A stretch of 64,000 nt of DNA, taken from Ulvibacterium sp. Its GTDB lineage: Bacteria > Bacteroidota > Bacteroidia > Flavobacteriales > Flavobacteriaceae. The notes beneath the pieces were generated by a model, which ran no database searches, was not told the origin of the DNA, and worked only from the letters and a program-made list of their open reading frames with translations. This document shows positions 1-9,288 of this stretch, piece after piece (positions within the stretch are counted from its first letter, which is position 1; each line of letters begins with the position of its first letter). The DNA lies in the NCBI RefSeq assembly GCF_028285715.1, contig NZ_JANQOO010000017.1:434001-498000 (forward strand), given 5' to 3'. The translations under genes were made by a program, and so were the position numbers.

Positions 1-228
1 ACCAACGAATCACCGGAATTTTTAATGGAGGAAAACCAATTTAAACAAAAATTGGACCAAGCGTTGGACAGTTTACCGGAGAACCAGCGTACGGTTTTTT
101 TATTGAATCGGATCGACGGTAAAAAATATGCGGAAATTGCTGAAATGGAGGGCGTAAGTGTAAAGGCTATAGAAAAACGAATGCATTTGGCATTGAAAAC
201 ACTTCGTGAAAAAATCGATGGGATTTGA
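1..228 (+). CDS. ECF RNA polymerase sigma factor, C-terminal part (partial)
   Basis: The reading frame is open from the first base of the window, so the gene starts upstream. The visible 75 codons are sigma-70 region 4: a helical segment with LPENQRTVFLLNRIDGKKY followed by the helix-turn-helix AEIAEMEGVSVKAIEKRM, which would contact the -35-like promoter element. Region 2 lies outside the window. A FecR-type anti-sigma gene and an STN-domain TonB receptor follow on the same strand, which is the usual Bacteroidota surface-signalling arrangement, so this factor probably drives the receptor genes after release by FecR. The family call is firm. The target promoters are inferred from context. Confidence 0.93.
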   Translation, partial: TNESPEFLMEENQFKQKLDQALDSLPENQRTVFLLNRIDGKKYAEIAEMEGVSVKAIEKRMHLALKTLREKIDGI

Positions 229-256
229 GATTTGGGATTTGGGATTTGGGATTAGG
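229..256. repeat. Heptad tandem repeat, four units of GATTTGG
   Basis: Directly after the sigma-factor stop codon there are three perfect copies of GATTTGG (229-249) and a fourth with one change, GATTAGG (250-256). A related heptad stretch lies just upstream of rplC at 40801-40821. It may be a slippage-prone microsatellite. No function is evident. Confidence 0.8.
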
Positions 257-343
257 ATGTAAAATTTACGTATAGCGAATCAGAAAATCATAGGCATGGT
301 ACAGCAAATTGTGAATAACGACATTAAAATCAATAACCCATTG

Positions 344-365
344 CCCTACCGAGGTAGGGTTTTTT
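344..365 (+). terminator. Intrinsic terminator between sigma and fecR genes
   Basis: CCCTACC (344-350) pairs with GGTAGGG (353-359) and is followed by six T residues. The loop is very short (GA), so the top C-G pair probably opens to a tetraloop. It would end or reduce read-through from the sigma gene into fecR 38 bases downstream. Confidence 0.6.
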
Positions 366-402
366 CGCAGTAAATTGTTATTAAGGTATAAAGCTAGAAA
401 TC

Positions 403-1314
403 ATGCAAGAAAATTACTTGGCAAAATGGCTGAACAACGAACTATCTGAAGAGGAGCTCGCGGAGTTTAAAAAATCCGACGAGTACGCTACCTATCAGAA
501 GATTCTCGAGGCCTCCGGTACATTGGAAGGCCCTGATTTTAATATGGACCAAGCGTTCAATGCTTTGAAGAACAAGCGAGAGCTTACAACTCCAAAAGTA
601 GTACAACTACATCCGTTCCGAAAGTTTTTACGAATAGCGGCGGCCATTGTCGTGTTGCTTGCAGGTTCATACTTCTATTTGAATTCCCTGGATGAGAGTA
701 TTTCCACTCAATTTGCGGAAAACAAGGAAGTTGTACTTCCTGACAATTCCGAAATTGTATTGAATGCCGATTCTCAAATTTCCTATAGTGAAAAGGCATG
801 GGACAAGGAACGCAACATATCCCTAAGGGGTGAGGCCTTTTTTAAGGTGGCCAAGGGAAAGCGCTTTACGGTTTCCACGGAGAATGGTACCGTGGCCGTT
901 TTGGGAACACAATTTAACGTTGAAAACCGCAACGGTTTTTTTGAGGTCACCTGCTACGAGGGTCTAGTTAGCGTTACTTTTAACGGCGCAGAAACCAAAC
1001 TCCCAGCTGGTGATTCCTTTCTAGCCATTGATGGTAAAATTGCCAAGGGCAAGGTGGTCAATATTTCCCAACCTTCCTGGATGAGCAATGAAAGTTCCTT
1101 TAGAAGTATTCCATTACAATATGTTTTGGATGAATTTGAAAGACAGCACAATATTACCGTTGAAACCAAAAATATCGATTTAAATCAATTATATACTGGC
1201 ACTTTTAGCAACACAAATGCAGATTTGGCGTTACAAAGTATAAGTGTTCCCTCTCAAATAAAGTTTAAATTAGAGGGGAATAAAGTGCTGTTCTATGCTG
1301 AAAACGCACCCTAA
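403..1314 (+). CDS. FecR-family anti-sigma factor
   Basis: A 303-residue single-pass inner-membrane protein. The N-terminal cytoplasmic part (about 1-75) should bind the sigma factor. A membrane helix follows at about 77-93 (FLRIAAAIVVLLAGSYFYL). The periplasmic FecR domain is at about 100-200, with the typical LPDNSEIVLNADS and RGEAFFKVAKG segments. A C-terminal DUF4974-like part (about 225-295, FRSIPLQYVLDEFERQHN) resembles an STN fold. It is known in the family that a signal from the substrate-loaded receptor passes through FecR to free the sigma factor. The gene overlaps the downstream TonB receptor gene by 20 bases, so the two are probably translated together. A terminator-like hairpin lies before the gene, which suggests it also has a promoter apart from the sigma gene. 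Confidence 0.95.
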   Translation: MQENYLAKWLNNELSEEELAEFKKSDEYATYQKILEASGTLEGPDFNMDQAFNALKNKRELTTPKVVQLHPFRKFLRIAAAIVVLLAGSYFYLNSLDESISTQFAENKEVVLPDNSEIVLNADSQISYSEKAWDKERNISLRGEAFFKVAKGKRFTVSTENGTVAVLGTQFNVENRNGFFEVTCYEGLVSVTFNGAETKLPAGDSFLAIDGKIAKGKVVNISQPSWMSNESSFRSIPLQYVLDEFERQHNITVETKNIDLNQLYTGTFSNTNADLALQSISVPSQIKFKLEGNKVLFYAENAP

Positions 1315-3832
1315 ACGCCTTATATTCTTTTTTACTTCCTTACTGTTCCTGGTTTTCGCACAAAACGGTAGTGCTCAGGACGGAACGGACAAAACCGCAC
1401 TACTTATTTCCTATCTCCAAATCTTGGAGCAGCGATTCGAGGTTAAATTTTCCTATGTGGATGAGGATATCAGAAATCTTCAGATCACTGTACCGGAAAC
1501 TAGTGAACTCCAGAAAATCCTTTCTGACATTCAGGCTCAGACACAGTTAAAGATTCAGCAGCTCAGCGAACGCTACTACACCCTAAACAAAAGTAGTACT
1601 GTTGATGTTTGTGCAACGGTTTTGGACAACTTTAAGCAAAACACGGTCACAGGTGCAACCGTAAAGGTGTTGGATTCCGAAATTGCGCTAATTACCGATA
1701 TGAACGGTTCATTTTCATTGACCAATGTTCCTAGAAAGGCTGTATTGGAAATTAAACATTTAGGATTTAAGACCCTGTTTGTAAAAGCAGAGGAATTGAT
1801 TGATGCCAATCCTTGCAAAACCTTGTTATTGGCTCAATTCTATCAGCAACTGGACGAAGTAATCGTTTACCAATTCCTTACCACGGGAATATTAAAGGAG
1901 GCCGATGGTAGCATCCAAATGAATACGGCAGAGTTTGGCATTCTTCCCGGGCTACTGGAACCGGATATATTGCAGACCGTACAGGCCTTACCGGGAATTA
2001 AAAGTATAGACGAGACCGTTTCGGACATTAATATCCGCGGGGGTACCAACGATCAGAACCTCATGTTGTGGGATGGTATTAAAATGTATCAATCCGGTCA
2101 TTTTTTTGGCCTGATTTCCGCTTTTAATCCCTACTTGACGGATAGAATCATTCTTATCAAAAATGGGACTTCCGCCCAATATGGCGACGGGGTAAGCGGG
2201 GTTTTGGATATGCGCACCAAAAATGAGGTTCCGGATTCCTTTACCGGTGGAGGGGGCCTAAACCTTATTGGAGGGGATCTTTATGGTCAACTGCCTATAT
2301 CGGATAAGTTGGGCTTTCAGTTTTCCGCCCGACGCTCTCTGACCGATTTTTTGGAAACCCCTACCTATGGTCAATTTGTAAATCGTGTTTTCCAAGACAC
2401 CCGCGTAACACAAAACAGCGATTTCTATTTTTATGATTTTACCGGAAAGCTGTTGTATGATATCAATCCCTATCAAAAAGTACGCTTAAGCTTTATAAAC
2501 ATCAATAATCGGTTGGACTATCAGGAAACCAATACGGATAGTTTTAGAAGTTCACAAAGTACCTTGGATCAAACCAACATCTCCTTTGGCGGAAGCTTGG
2601 AGAGCCAGTGGACCGATAGATTCTCTTCCCATCTTAATCTATACTATACTAATTATGATCTGGATGCCGAAAATAGTACCGCCAACGGTCAACAAATCCT
2701 CTTTCAGAACAACGAAGTAATAGAAACGGCCTTGAAATTAAATACCCACCTTCGGATTAATGAGGACATGAATTGGCTAAATGGCTATCAACTCACTGAA
2801 ACCGGTATTCGGAATATTGCCGATGTTTCCCAGCCTCCGTTCAGGAGTAATGTAAAAGGTGTAATCAGGGCCCACTCCCTTTTCTCGGAAATTGAATATA
2901 AATCAACAGATACCAAACTTATGGCCCGCGGAGGAGCCCGACTCAATTATATCCGCGATTTGGAAACCTTTGACTCTTTTGAAAAGGTGATTATAGAACC
3001 CCGGTTAAATATCAACTATACCTTGGCCAAACATTTTAAAGCGGAACTCTTAGGGGAATTTAAAAGCCAGGCCACGAACCAGGTCATTGATTTGGAACAG
3101 AATTTTCTGGGAATCGAAAAAAGACGTTGGATACTCTCGGACAACGATTCCTTGCCCATTACCCGTAGCAAACAGGCCTCTATCGGTTTCAACTATGATC
3201 ATCCCAAACTATACGTAGGCATAGAAGGTTTTTACAAGGAAGTAAAAGGAATCAGCACCGAAACACAAGGGTTTCAAAACCAAAACCAGTTTGACGGGGA
3301 AATAGGACAATATGAAGTTAAGGGAATCGAGTTCTTGATCAATAAAAAGACCATTGACTACAGTGCGTGGTTGAGCTATACATATAACGTGAACACCTAT
3401 ACTTTTCCCGAAATAAATCCGTCCGAATTTCCCAACAATTTGGACATTCGCCATACTTTTACCTTTGCCGGCACCTATACCTATCAGGACTTCAAATTTG
3501 GGATTGGTCTAAATTATCGCACAGGACGACCTTTCACGGAACCTGATCCCGACAATCCGATAGACACCACCTTTTTTCCCAATCGGATAAACTTTCAAGA
3601 GCCCAATAGTAGCAGGTTGCCAGAATATTTGCGGGCAGATGCCTCTGCAGTCTATGAATTTGACCTGAGCCGGGGTATAAAAGCTTCGCTAGGGGCCTCC
3701 GTATTAAATTTTACGGATCGGAGAAACATCCTTAACACCTATTATCGTATTAGCGATTCCGGAGAAGTCGAGGCTATTGAAAATGTTTCCTTGGGCATTA
3801 CTCCCAATTTTAGTTTGCGGGTACGGTTTTAA
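1295..3832 (+). CDS. TonB-dependent outer-membrane receptor with STN signalling domain
   Basis: An 845-residue outer-membrane receptor. A signal peptide (about 1-27, ending GSAQ) is followed by a secretin/TonB N-terminal STN domain (about 35-100), which in this family touches the periplasmic part of FecR. A carboxypeptidase-regulatory-like beta domain (about 105-180) comes next, then a plug domain (about 205-310, with DINIRGGTNDQNLMLWDGI) and a long beta-barrel ending in an aromatic residue (SLRVRF). The order sigma-fecR-receptor makes this the likely signal input and transporter of the unit. The ligand cannot be read from the sequence: it could be a siderophore, an oligosaccharide or another large nutrient. 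No degradative enzyme or SusD gene accompanies it, which slightly favours iron or cofactor uptake, but that is inference. Confidence 0.92.
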   Translation: MLKTHPKRLIFFFTSLLFLVFAQNGSAQDGTDKTALLISYLQILEQRFEVKFSYVDEDIRNLQITVPETSELQKILSDIQAQTQLKIQQLSERYYTLNKSSTVDVCATVLDNFKQNTVTGATVKVLDSEIALITDMNGSFSLTNVPRKAVLEIKHLGFKTLFVKAEELIDANPCKTLLLAQFYQQLDEVIVYQFLTTGILKEADGSIQMNTAEFGILPGLLEPDILQTVQALPGIKSIDETVSDINIRGGTNDQNLMLWDGIKMYQSGHFFGLISAFNPYLTDRIILIKNGTSAQYGDGVSGVLDMRTKNEVPDSFTGGGGLNLIGGDLYGQLPISDKLGFQFSARRSLTDFLETPTYGQFVNRVFQDTRVTQNSDFYFYDFTGKLLYDINPYQKVRLSFININNRLDYQETNTDSFRSSQSTLDQTNISFGGSLESQWTDRFSSHLNLYYTNYDLDAENSTANGQQILFQNNEVIETALKLNTHLRINEDMNWLNGYQLTETGIRNIADVSQPPFRSNVKGVIRAHSLFSEIEYKSTDTKLMARGGARLNYIRDLETFDSFEKVIIEPRLNINYTLAKHFKAELLGEFKSQATNQVIDLEQNFLGIEKRRWILSDNDSLPITRSKQASIGFNYDHPKLYVGIEGFYKEVKGISTETQGFQNQNQFDGEIGQYEVKGIEFLINKKTIDYSAWLSYTYNVNTYTFPEINPSEFPNNLDIRHTFTFAGTYTYQDFKFGIGLNYRTGRPFTEPDPDNPIDTTFFPNRINFQEPNSSRLPEYLRADASAVYEFDLSRGIKASLGASVLNFTDRRNILNTYYRISDSGEVEAIENVSLGITPNFSLRVRF

Positions 3833-3887
3833 ATGCAGCGAAGAATTAAAAACCGTATTCATACTTTGACGAGAGGACCCGTTTGGG

Positions 3888-5672
3888 TTACATCCGATCC
3901 GGTACTTGGATGCCCAAGAGTTGGAATGCCGATTGGATAACCTCCCCTACCTTTTTGGATAATTGTACCCTAAAGACTTTTTTGCGCTCATCAGCTTCTC
4001 CGAGAATGGAAACCTGTTGATAGAACGAGTTGAATTCCTTAACCAAATCGTACACATAGTTGGCGACAAGGGCCGGGCTATAATTCTCCGCAGCAAGACC
4101 AATAACCTCGGGAAAGAGTTGAATCTGCTTGATCAATTCCTTTTCTTTGGAATGTAAGCTATCTATATCTGCTGGACCGGAGAATTCCAGACCCATATTA
4201 TGCGCCTTTCGCAGTATGGATTGTATACGTGCATAGGTATATTGGATAAAAGGCCCTGTATTTCCCTGAAAATCCACGGATTCCTGAGGATCGAAAAGGA
4301 TCCGTTTTTTAGGGTCCACCTTTAAAATGTAATATTTTAGGGCCCCAAGCCCAATTACCGTGTACAACTCCTGTTTTTCAGCATCCGAGTAGCCTTCCAA
4401 TTTGCCCAGTTCTTCGGATAATTGTGCAGCGGTTCGCGTCATATCCATCATTAAATCATCTGCATCCACTACGGTCCCTTCCCTACTCTTCATTTTTCCA
4501 CTGGGGAGATCAACCATCCCATAGCTTAGATGATATAGATTGGCCGCCCAAGAAAATCCAAGCTTCTTAAGAATCAAAAAGAGTACCTTAAAATGATAGT
4601 CCTGTTCATTGCCGACGGTATAGACCATTCCATTGATATCAGGATAATCCTTTACCCGTTGTAGGGCCGTACCAATATCCTGGGTCATATAGACCGCTGT
4701 ACCATCGGAGCGCAAGACAATCTTTTCGTCCAATCCCTCATCAGTAAGATCGATCCAGACACTCTGGTCCTCCTTCCTATAAAAAATACCTTTTTTGAGT
4801 CCGTCCTCCACCACATCCTTCCCCAATAAATAGGTCTCGCTTTCGTAATAGAGTTTATCGAAATCCACCCCAAGATTTTTGTAGGTTTCCTCAAAACCAT
4901 TATAGACCCAACCATTCATGGTGGTCCAAAGAGCAACTACGGCCTCATCCCCAGCTTCCCATTTACGAAGCATTTTTTGGGCCTCCAACAAAATGGGGGC
5001 TTCTTTTTCAGCTGTACTTCTTTCGACTCCTTGGGTAATCAATTCTTCAATTTCGGACTTGTACGCCTTATCAAAGGCTACATAATATTTACCTACCAAT
5101 TGGTCGCCCTTCAATCCCGTAGTTTCTGGTGTCTCCCCATTACCGAAGCGTTGCCAGGCAAGCATACTTTTACAAATATGGATGCCCCTATCGTTGATAA
5201 TCTGGGTCTTGTATACCTTTTTCCCGGATGCCTTCAAAATTTCGGCAACCGAGTAACCCAACAAATTGTTACGGATATGGCCCAAATGCAATGGTTTGTT
5301 GGTATTGGGAGAGGAATATTCCACCATGACCGCATCAGTATCCCCATTGGTAGCGTATCCGAAATTCTCCGTATCGTAAACCGAATTGAAAAACTGGAGA
5401 TAGAAATTATCGTCAATGACCAGGTTTAAAAAGCCCTTGATTACATTAAAACCAGAGACTTCCACCACCTGCTCTTCCAAAAATTCCCCTATTTGCCTTC
5501 CGATTTGTTCGGGATTCCCTTTTACATAGCGCAGCATAGGAAAGACCACTATGGTAATGTCCCCTTCAAAATCCTTTCGGGTAGGTTGAAATTCAACCGA
5601 AGGCAATTCGACATCAAAAACTGATCTTATAGCTTCCTTTACCTTGCCTTCTAAAATGTTTTGGATATCCAT
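3888..5672 (-). CDS. argS: Arginyl-tRNA synthetase
   Basis: 594 residues, the normal length for this class I enzyme, which charges tRNA-Arg with arginine in the cytoplasm. The N-terminal Add-1 domain (about 1-90) is followed by the catalytic Rossmann fold with the HIGH-type motif in NTNKPLHLGHIRNN (about 125-138). The KMSKS-like loop is in GKMKSREGTVVDADDL, and the helical DALR anticodon-binding domain with TGPFIQYTYARI forms the C-terminus. It is convergent with the TonB receptor gene and divergent from the 141-aa gene. It appears monocistronic. Confidence 0.98.
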   Translation of the reverse strand: MDIQNILEGKVKEAIRSVFDVELPSVEFQPTRKDFEGDITIVVFPMLRYVKGNPEQIGRQIGEFLEEQVVEVSGFNVIKGFLNLVIDDNFYLQFFNSVYDTENFGYATNGDTDAVMVEYSSPNTNKPLHLGHIRNNLLGYSVAEILKASGKKVYKTQIINDRGIHICKSMLAWQRFGNGETPETTGLKGDQLVGKYYVAFDKAYKSEIEELITQGVERSTAEKEAPILLEAQKMLRKWEAGDEAVVALWTTMNGWVYNGFEETYKNLGVDFDKLYYESETYLLGKDVVEDGLKKGIFYRKEDQSVWIDLTDEGLDEKIVLRSDGTAVYMTQDIGTALQRVKDYPDINGMVYTVGNEQDYHFKVLFLILKKLGFSWAANLYHLSYGMVDLPSGKMKSREGTVVDADDLMMDMTRTAAQLSEELGKLEGYSDAEKQELYTVIGLGALKYYILKVDPKKRILFDPQESVDFQGNTGPFIQYTYARIQSILRKAHNMGLEFSGPADIDSLHSKEKELIKQIQLFPEVIGLAAENYSPALVANYVYDLVKEFNSFYQQVSILGEADERKKVFRVQLSKKVGEVIQSAFQLLGIQVPDRM

Positions 5673-5694
5673 TAAAACTTGGGTTATGCGGCTG

Positions 5695-5702
5695 CAAAAC
5701 TA
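5695..5702 (-). promoter_or_regulatory. Candidate -7 element for argS
   Basis: On the minus strand this reads TAGTTTTG, a full match to the Bacteroidota -7 consensus TAnnTTTG, 22 bases before the argS start. No good TTG/TTTG -33 element lies 19-21 bases upstream, so the call rests on the -7 box alone. Confidence 0.4.
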
Positions 5703-5786
5703 CATTTTTTTGTGCTTTTAGCGGCGTATTGTCCCATTTAAGTACGGTTTTCAGTAACTTTATACAGCTATGAAAAAAGAGGAACA

Positions 5787-6212
5787 ATGCTTTTGAACGT
5801 ATCCTATAACGACAAAAAAGTAACCGAGAAAATCGATTCGGAAGTTGGTAAGCCCTTTACCTTAAAAGAGCGATGGGCGATGGGCGGGATTGGTTCCCCG
5901 AGGCTGTTCATTACGGAAACCAGTATTGAAATCCATAACCTGCTTATTTTGGATAATAACCGAAATCAGTGCAATATTGAAATGCGACCCAAAGGGATTA
6001 TCGTCCGATTTCGCTCGTTGCTGGAGACCTTTGCCTTGATCATACCCTATTACAAATTGACCCTATACAAAGGAGATCTGGCCAAATATTCCATTTATCG
6101 GGACCATCATTTTATTAAGGTACAGGCGGACACGAAGGCAGTACAAAAGTTTTTTAAGAAGCTATTGGATTATAAGGCCGATAATGCACCCACTTCAATC
6201 GAGGATTTATGA
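5787..6212 (+). CDS. Protein of unknown function, 141 aa
   Basis: I do not recognise this family. The protein has no signal peptide or clear membrane helix. It looks like a small alpha/beta cytoplasmic protein with a beta-rich middle (LFITETSIEIHNLLIL, then MRPKGIIVRFRSLLETFALIIPY) and a charged helical C-terminus (KAVQKFFKKLLDYK). The start at 5787 has an AGAGGAA purine tract just upstream, unusually good for this phylum. Its stop codon overlaps the start of the next gene in an ATGA junction (6209-6212), so it is translationally coupled to the SDR/DUF2867 gene. The composition resembles a PH-like or membrane-associated regulatory domain, but that is only an impression. Confidence 0.8.
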   Translation: MLLNVSYNDKKVTEKIDSEVGKPFTLKERWAMGGIGSPRLFITETSIEIHNLLILDNNRNQCNIEMRPKGIIVRFRSLLETFALIIPYYKLTLYKGDLAKYSIYRDHHFIKVQADTKAVQKFFKKLLDYKADNAPTSIEDL

Positions 6213-7636
6213 AAATCCTGCTCACCGGCGCCAACGGATATATTGGGATGCGATTGCTGCCCCAGTTATTGGATTTGGGACATGAAGTGGTCTGTGCCGT
6301 ACGGGATAAAAGGCGTCTGTCCATTGACGAGGATACTAAGGCTCTTGTTGAAATCGTAGAGATTGATTTTCTAAAGGAATTTCAACAGGATTTGCTACCA
6401 AAGGACATTGATATCGCATATTACCTTATCCACTCCATGAGTTCCTCAACCACGGATTTTGATGAGAAAGAGGCACTATCCGCCCGGACCTTTAATTCCT
6501 ATATGGCGGGGAGCCAAGTGCAACAGGTTGTGTATTTAAGTGGTATTGTAAACGATACCCAGCTATCCAAACATCTAAGTTCCCGTAAAAATGTTGAGGA
6601 CATTCTGTACAAGGGAAAATTTAGCCTTACCGTCCTTAGGGCGGGGATTATTGTGGGCTCTGGAAGTTCTTCCTTTGAGATTATTCGCGACCTGTGTGAA
6701 AAATTGCCCTTTATGATCACCCCAAAATGGGTATTGACCAAAACACAGCCCATTGCCATCCGTGACATCATTCGATTTCTCACCGGAGTTATCGGGAAGG
6801 AAGACACCTATGACCAGTCCTTTGATATTGGGGGTCCCGACATACTCACTTACAAGGAAATGCTAAAACAATACGCCAAAGTCCGGGGGTTTAAAAATTG
6901 GATTCTTACCGTACCTGTAATGACTCCTAAGTTATCCTCCTATTGGCTGTATTTTGTAACCTCCACTTCTTATAAATTGGCCGTAAACCTTGTGGACAGT
7001 ATGAAAATGGAGGTAATAGCAAAGGACAGCCGTCTACAGGACTTACTAGGAATCAACACGCATACCTATAAAGAGGCTATAGGTATGGCCTTTAAAAAAA
7101 TTGAACAAAACCTTGTCGTCAGTAGTTGGAAAGACAGCATGGTCAGCGGTCGCTTTAAGAAAAATCTCGAAAAATATATCCAAGTACCAAAGTACGGCAT
7201 CCTAAAGGATGAGAAAAGGTTGAAAATTAAAGATGAGGAAAGGGTTTTACGTAATATTTGGAAAATTGGAGGAAACACCGGGTGGTATTATGGTAATTGG
7301 CTTTGGAGGATACGAGGGTTTTTGGATAAACTCAATGGAGGTGTTGGGTTGCGAAGGGGACGCACCCATCCGGATAAGATTTATCCGGGGGATTCCCTTG
7401 ATTTTTGGCGGGTACTTTTGGCGGATAGGGAATCGAAAAGACTGTTGCTCTTTGCGGAAATGCGATTACCTGGCGAAGCTTGGCTAGAATTTAAGATTGA
7501 TGAGCAGAACGTTTTGCACCAAACGGCCACTTTTAGACCTAAAGGACTGTGGGGTAGGTTGTACTGGTACAGTATACTTCCCTTTCATTATTTTATCTTT
7601 GAAGGAATGATACGAAATATTGCCAAGGCCAAATAG
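6209..7636 (+). CDS. SDR-family NAD(P)-binding protein with DUF2867-like C-terminal domain
   Basis: 475 residues. The N-terminal Rossmann domain carries the dinucleotide-binding motif GANGYIGMRLLPQL (about 7-20), an atypical SDR region AYYLIHSMSS and VVYLSGIVND (about 75-115), and resembles NmrA/YbjT-type epimerase-like proteins. The C-terminal 170 residues (from about 310) match the general look of DUF2867 domains: a tryptophan-rich stretch (WYYGNWLWRIRGFLDKL), LRRGR and a final membrane-leaning helix (LYWYSILPFHYFIFEGM). The reaction is unknown for this architecture. It overlaps the gene before it by 4 bases and the BCCT gene after it by 17 bases, so the three form one operon. Confidence 0.88.
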   Translation: MKILLTGANGYIGMRLLPQLLDLGHEVVCAVRDKRRLSIDEDTKALVEIVEIDFLKEFQQDLLPKDIDIAYYLIHSMSSSTTDFDEKEALSARTFNSYMAGSQVQQVVYLSGIVNDTQLSKHLSSRKNVEDILYKGKFSLTVLRAGIIVGSGSSSFEIIRDLCEKLPFMITPKWVLTKTQPIAIRDIIRFLTGVIGKEDTYDQSFDIGGPDILTYKEMLKQYAKVRGFKNWILTVPVMTPKLSSYWLYFVTSTSYKLAVNLVDSMKMEVIAKDSRLQDLLGINTHTYKEAIGMAFKKIEQNLVVSSWKDSMVSGRFKKNLEKYIQVPKYGILKDEKRLKIKDEERVLRNIWKIGGNTGWYYGNWLWRIRGFLDKLNGGVGLRRGRTHPDKIYPGDSLDFWRVLLADRESKRLLLFAEMRLPGEAWLEFKIDEQNVLHQTATFRPKGLWGRLYWYSILPFHYFIFEGMIRNIAKAK

Positions 7637-9137
7637 TATTGTAATCGAGCTGCTAAAACCTTTCAAAAAGAACTATTTACTAACGCTTTCGTTGGGAGTA
7701 CTCTTCCTTTTTTCCGCTATTGTCTTTTTGGCAACGGAAGCTAGTTATAATGCGATAGAGTCTGCTTCGGTATGGGTACGGAATTACTTTGGTTATTTCT
7801 ATCTGTATTTGGGACTGGGTTGTGTGCTTTTGCTTCTAATAGTGGCCCTTTCCCCCTTGGGAAAAATAAAGCTCGGAAAGGAAAATCAGAGTCCGGAACA
7901 TTCCCTTTGGGCATGGACGGCTATGCTATATAGCGCGGGGATGGGCGCGGGAATCCTATTGCGAGCCGTTCAAGAGCCCGTCTTTATGCTACAAAATCCA
8001 CCATATCCTTCTGATTTGGGACCGGAAATCTTGGCCCTTGAATTTACTTTTTATCAATGGGGATTTACGCCATGGGCCTTTTATGGGCTCTTTGCCATGG
8101 TAATTGGGTATGCCCTGTTCGTACGGAAAAAAAAGGTTTTGGTCAGTTCTGCGATAGAAGATACCATTCCCAATACAGTGGCAAGAAAAGGGATTGACAT
8201 CATAACCATACTCACTACGGTCTTTGGTCTAATCGCGGCTATCGGGCTGGGAACGGCTCAAATCAATGGGGGATTGAACCATTTGTTTTCGTCCAGTTTT
8301 GGTTTGGCCACGACACTTTTCCTTGCCATGCTGATTTCCGCAATTGCCTTCTTTTCCGTTTGGCGGGGGGTGGATAGAGGTATTAAGGTTATCTCAAAAT
8401 TTAACATCGTAATCACCCTGCTTTTATTGTTCTTTGTATTCATCACAAGCGATTTGGGTGGTATTTTAAACAACTTGGCAAGAGCTACTTTGCGATATGT
8501 ATTGGATTTTATCCCAATGAGCCTTGCTTGGGGCAAATATAATCCGGGTATCGCGTTCCTGACGGATTGGACTTTTTACTATTGGGCCTTTTGGTTGGCC
8601 TGGGCCCCCTTTACCGGTATCTTCATTGCACGAATTTCCAAGGGTAGGACATTGCGCCAACTGCTATTGGGAGTTTTGATCATTCCATCCTTGGGCACTT
8701 TTTTTTGGTTTTCCGTTTTTGGCACCTCGGCCTTTCAATTGATAGAAAGTTGGGGAACGTATTCCAACGAGTTCGGCAATGTGTTCTCCTCTATTTTTGT
8801 GTTTCTTGAAAACTATCCCATGGCCAGCTTCCTTAACCTGACTACCGTTCTACTCTTGATAAGTTTTTTGGTAACCTCGGTGGATTCGGCCGTCTTTGTG
8901 CTCAGCATGTTTACGGATCGCGGGAAAAGAACACCGCGCAAGAGTCACAGACTCCTATGGTCCATTTTTATTCTACTGGCTACCTTGGCCCTTATCCTAT
9001 TGGGAAATGCCAAGCCGGAGATCGATGTTTTGGTCGCAGTTCAAAAACTTCTGATTATTACCTCCTTACCTTTTGCCTTTTTTATGGTAGTGATGACCGG
9101 CGTTTTTCTGAAGGAAATTTGGAGAGGCGATTATTAG
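7620..9137 (+). CDS. BCCT-family (betaine/choline/carnitine) transporter
   Basis: 505 residues with about 12 membrane helices. Family landmarks are the glycine-rich TM3 segment (SAGMGAGILLRAVQEP), the TM4 segment FYQWGFTPWAFYGLF, the signature around DWTFYYWAFWLAWAPFTG followed by IARISKGRTLR, and VTSVDSAVFVLSMFT near the C-terminus. In the family these genes import betaine-type osmolytes with sodium or protons. Two deviations are visible: the usual WGVAEP-like segment reads LRAVQEP, and the paired tryptophans of TM8 are reduced to FW. The substrate may therefore differ from glycine betaine. The start given is TTG inside the end of the previous gene. A start a few codons later is possible. 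Confidence 0.93.
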   Translation: MPRPNSIVIELLKPFKKNYLLTLSLGVLFLFSAIVFLATEASYNAIESASVWVRNYFGYFYLYLGLGCVLLLLIVALSPLGKIKLGKENQSPEHSLWAWTAMLYSAGMGAGILLRAVQEPVFMLQNPPYPSDLGPEILALEFTFYQWGFTPWAFYGLFAMVIGYALFVRKKKVLVSSAIEDTIPNTVARKGIDIITILTTVFGLIAAIGLGTAQINGGLNHLFSSSFGLATTLFLAMLISAIAFFSVWRGVDRGIKVISKFNIVITLLLLFFVFITSDLGGILNNLARATLRYVLDFIPMSLAWGKYNPGIAFLTDWTFYYWAFWLAWAPFTGIFIARISKGRTLRQLLLGVLIIPSLGTFFWFSVFGTSAFQLIESWGTYSNEFGNVFSSIFVFLENYPMASFLNLTTVLLLISFLVTSVDSAVFVLSMFTDRGKRTPRKSHRLLWSIFILLATLALILLGNAKPEIDVLVAVQKLLIITSLPFAFFMVVMTGVFLKEIWRGDY

Positions 9138-9288
9138 TAATGGGTTCCGTAAAAGCTGGTTTAAAACACTGCAAAAAGAGGCCATGGTCGGGACAACAGG
9201 CCAAGCACACAAAATGAAAAGCCCCTTTCCTTACAGTGCGCCGACAAAGAACAGTACTCAGAAGAAAGCGAAGTTTAAAAAACGTCAC

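Noticed and set aside
3824-3872. ACGGTTTT/AAAACCGT inverted repeat at the end of the TonB receptor gene
   Set aside because: The arms are A/T-rich with a long loop and no clear T run, so I do not call a terminator.
9138-9288. Short minus-strand frame in the BCCT-LamG gap
   Set aside because: Runs antisense through the end of the BCCT gene, with no start context or recognisable protein pattern.
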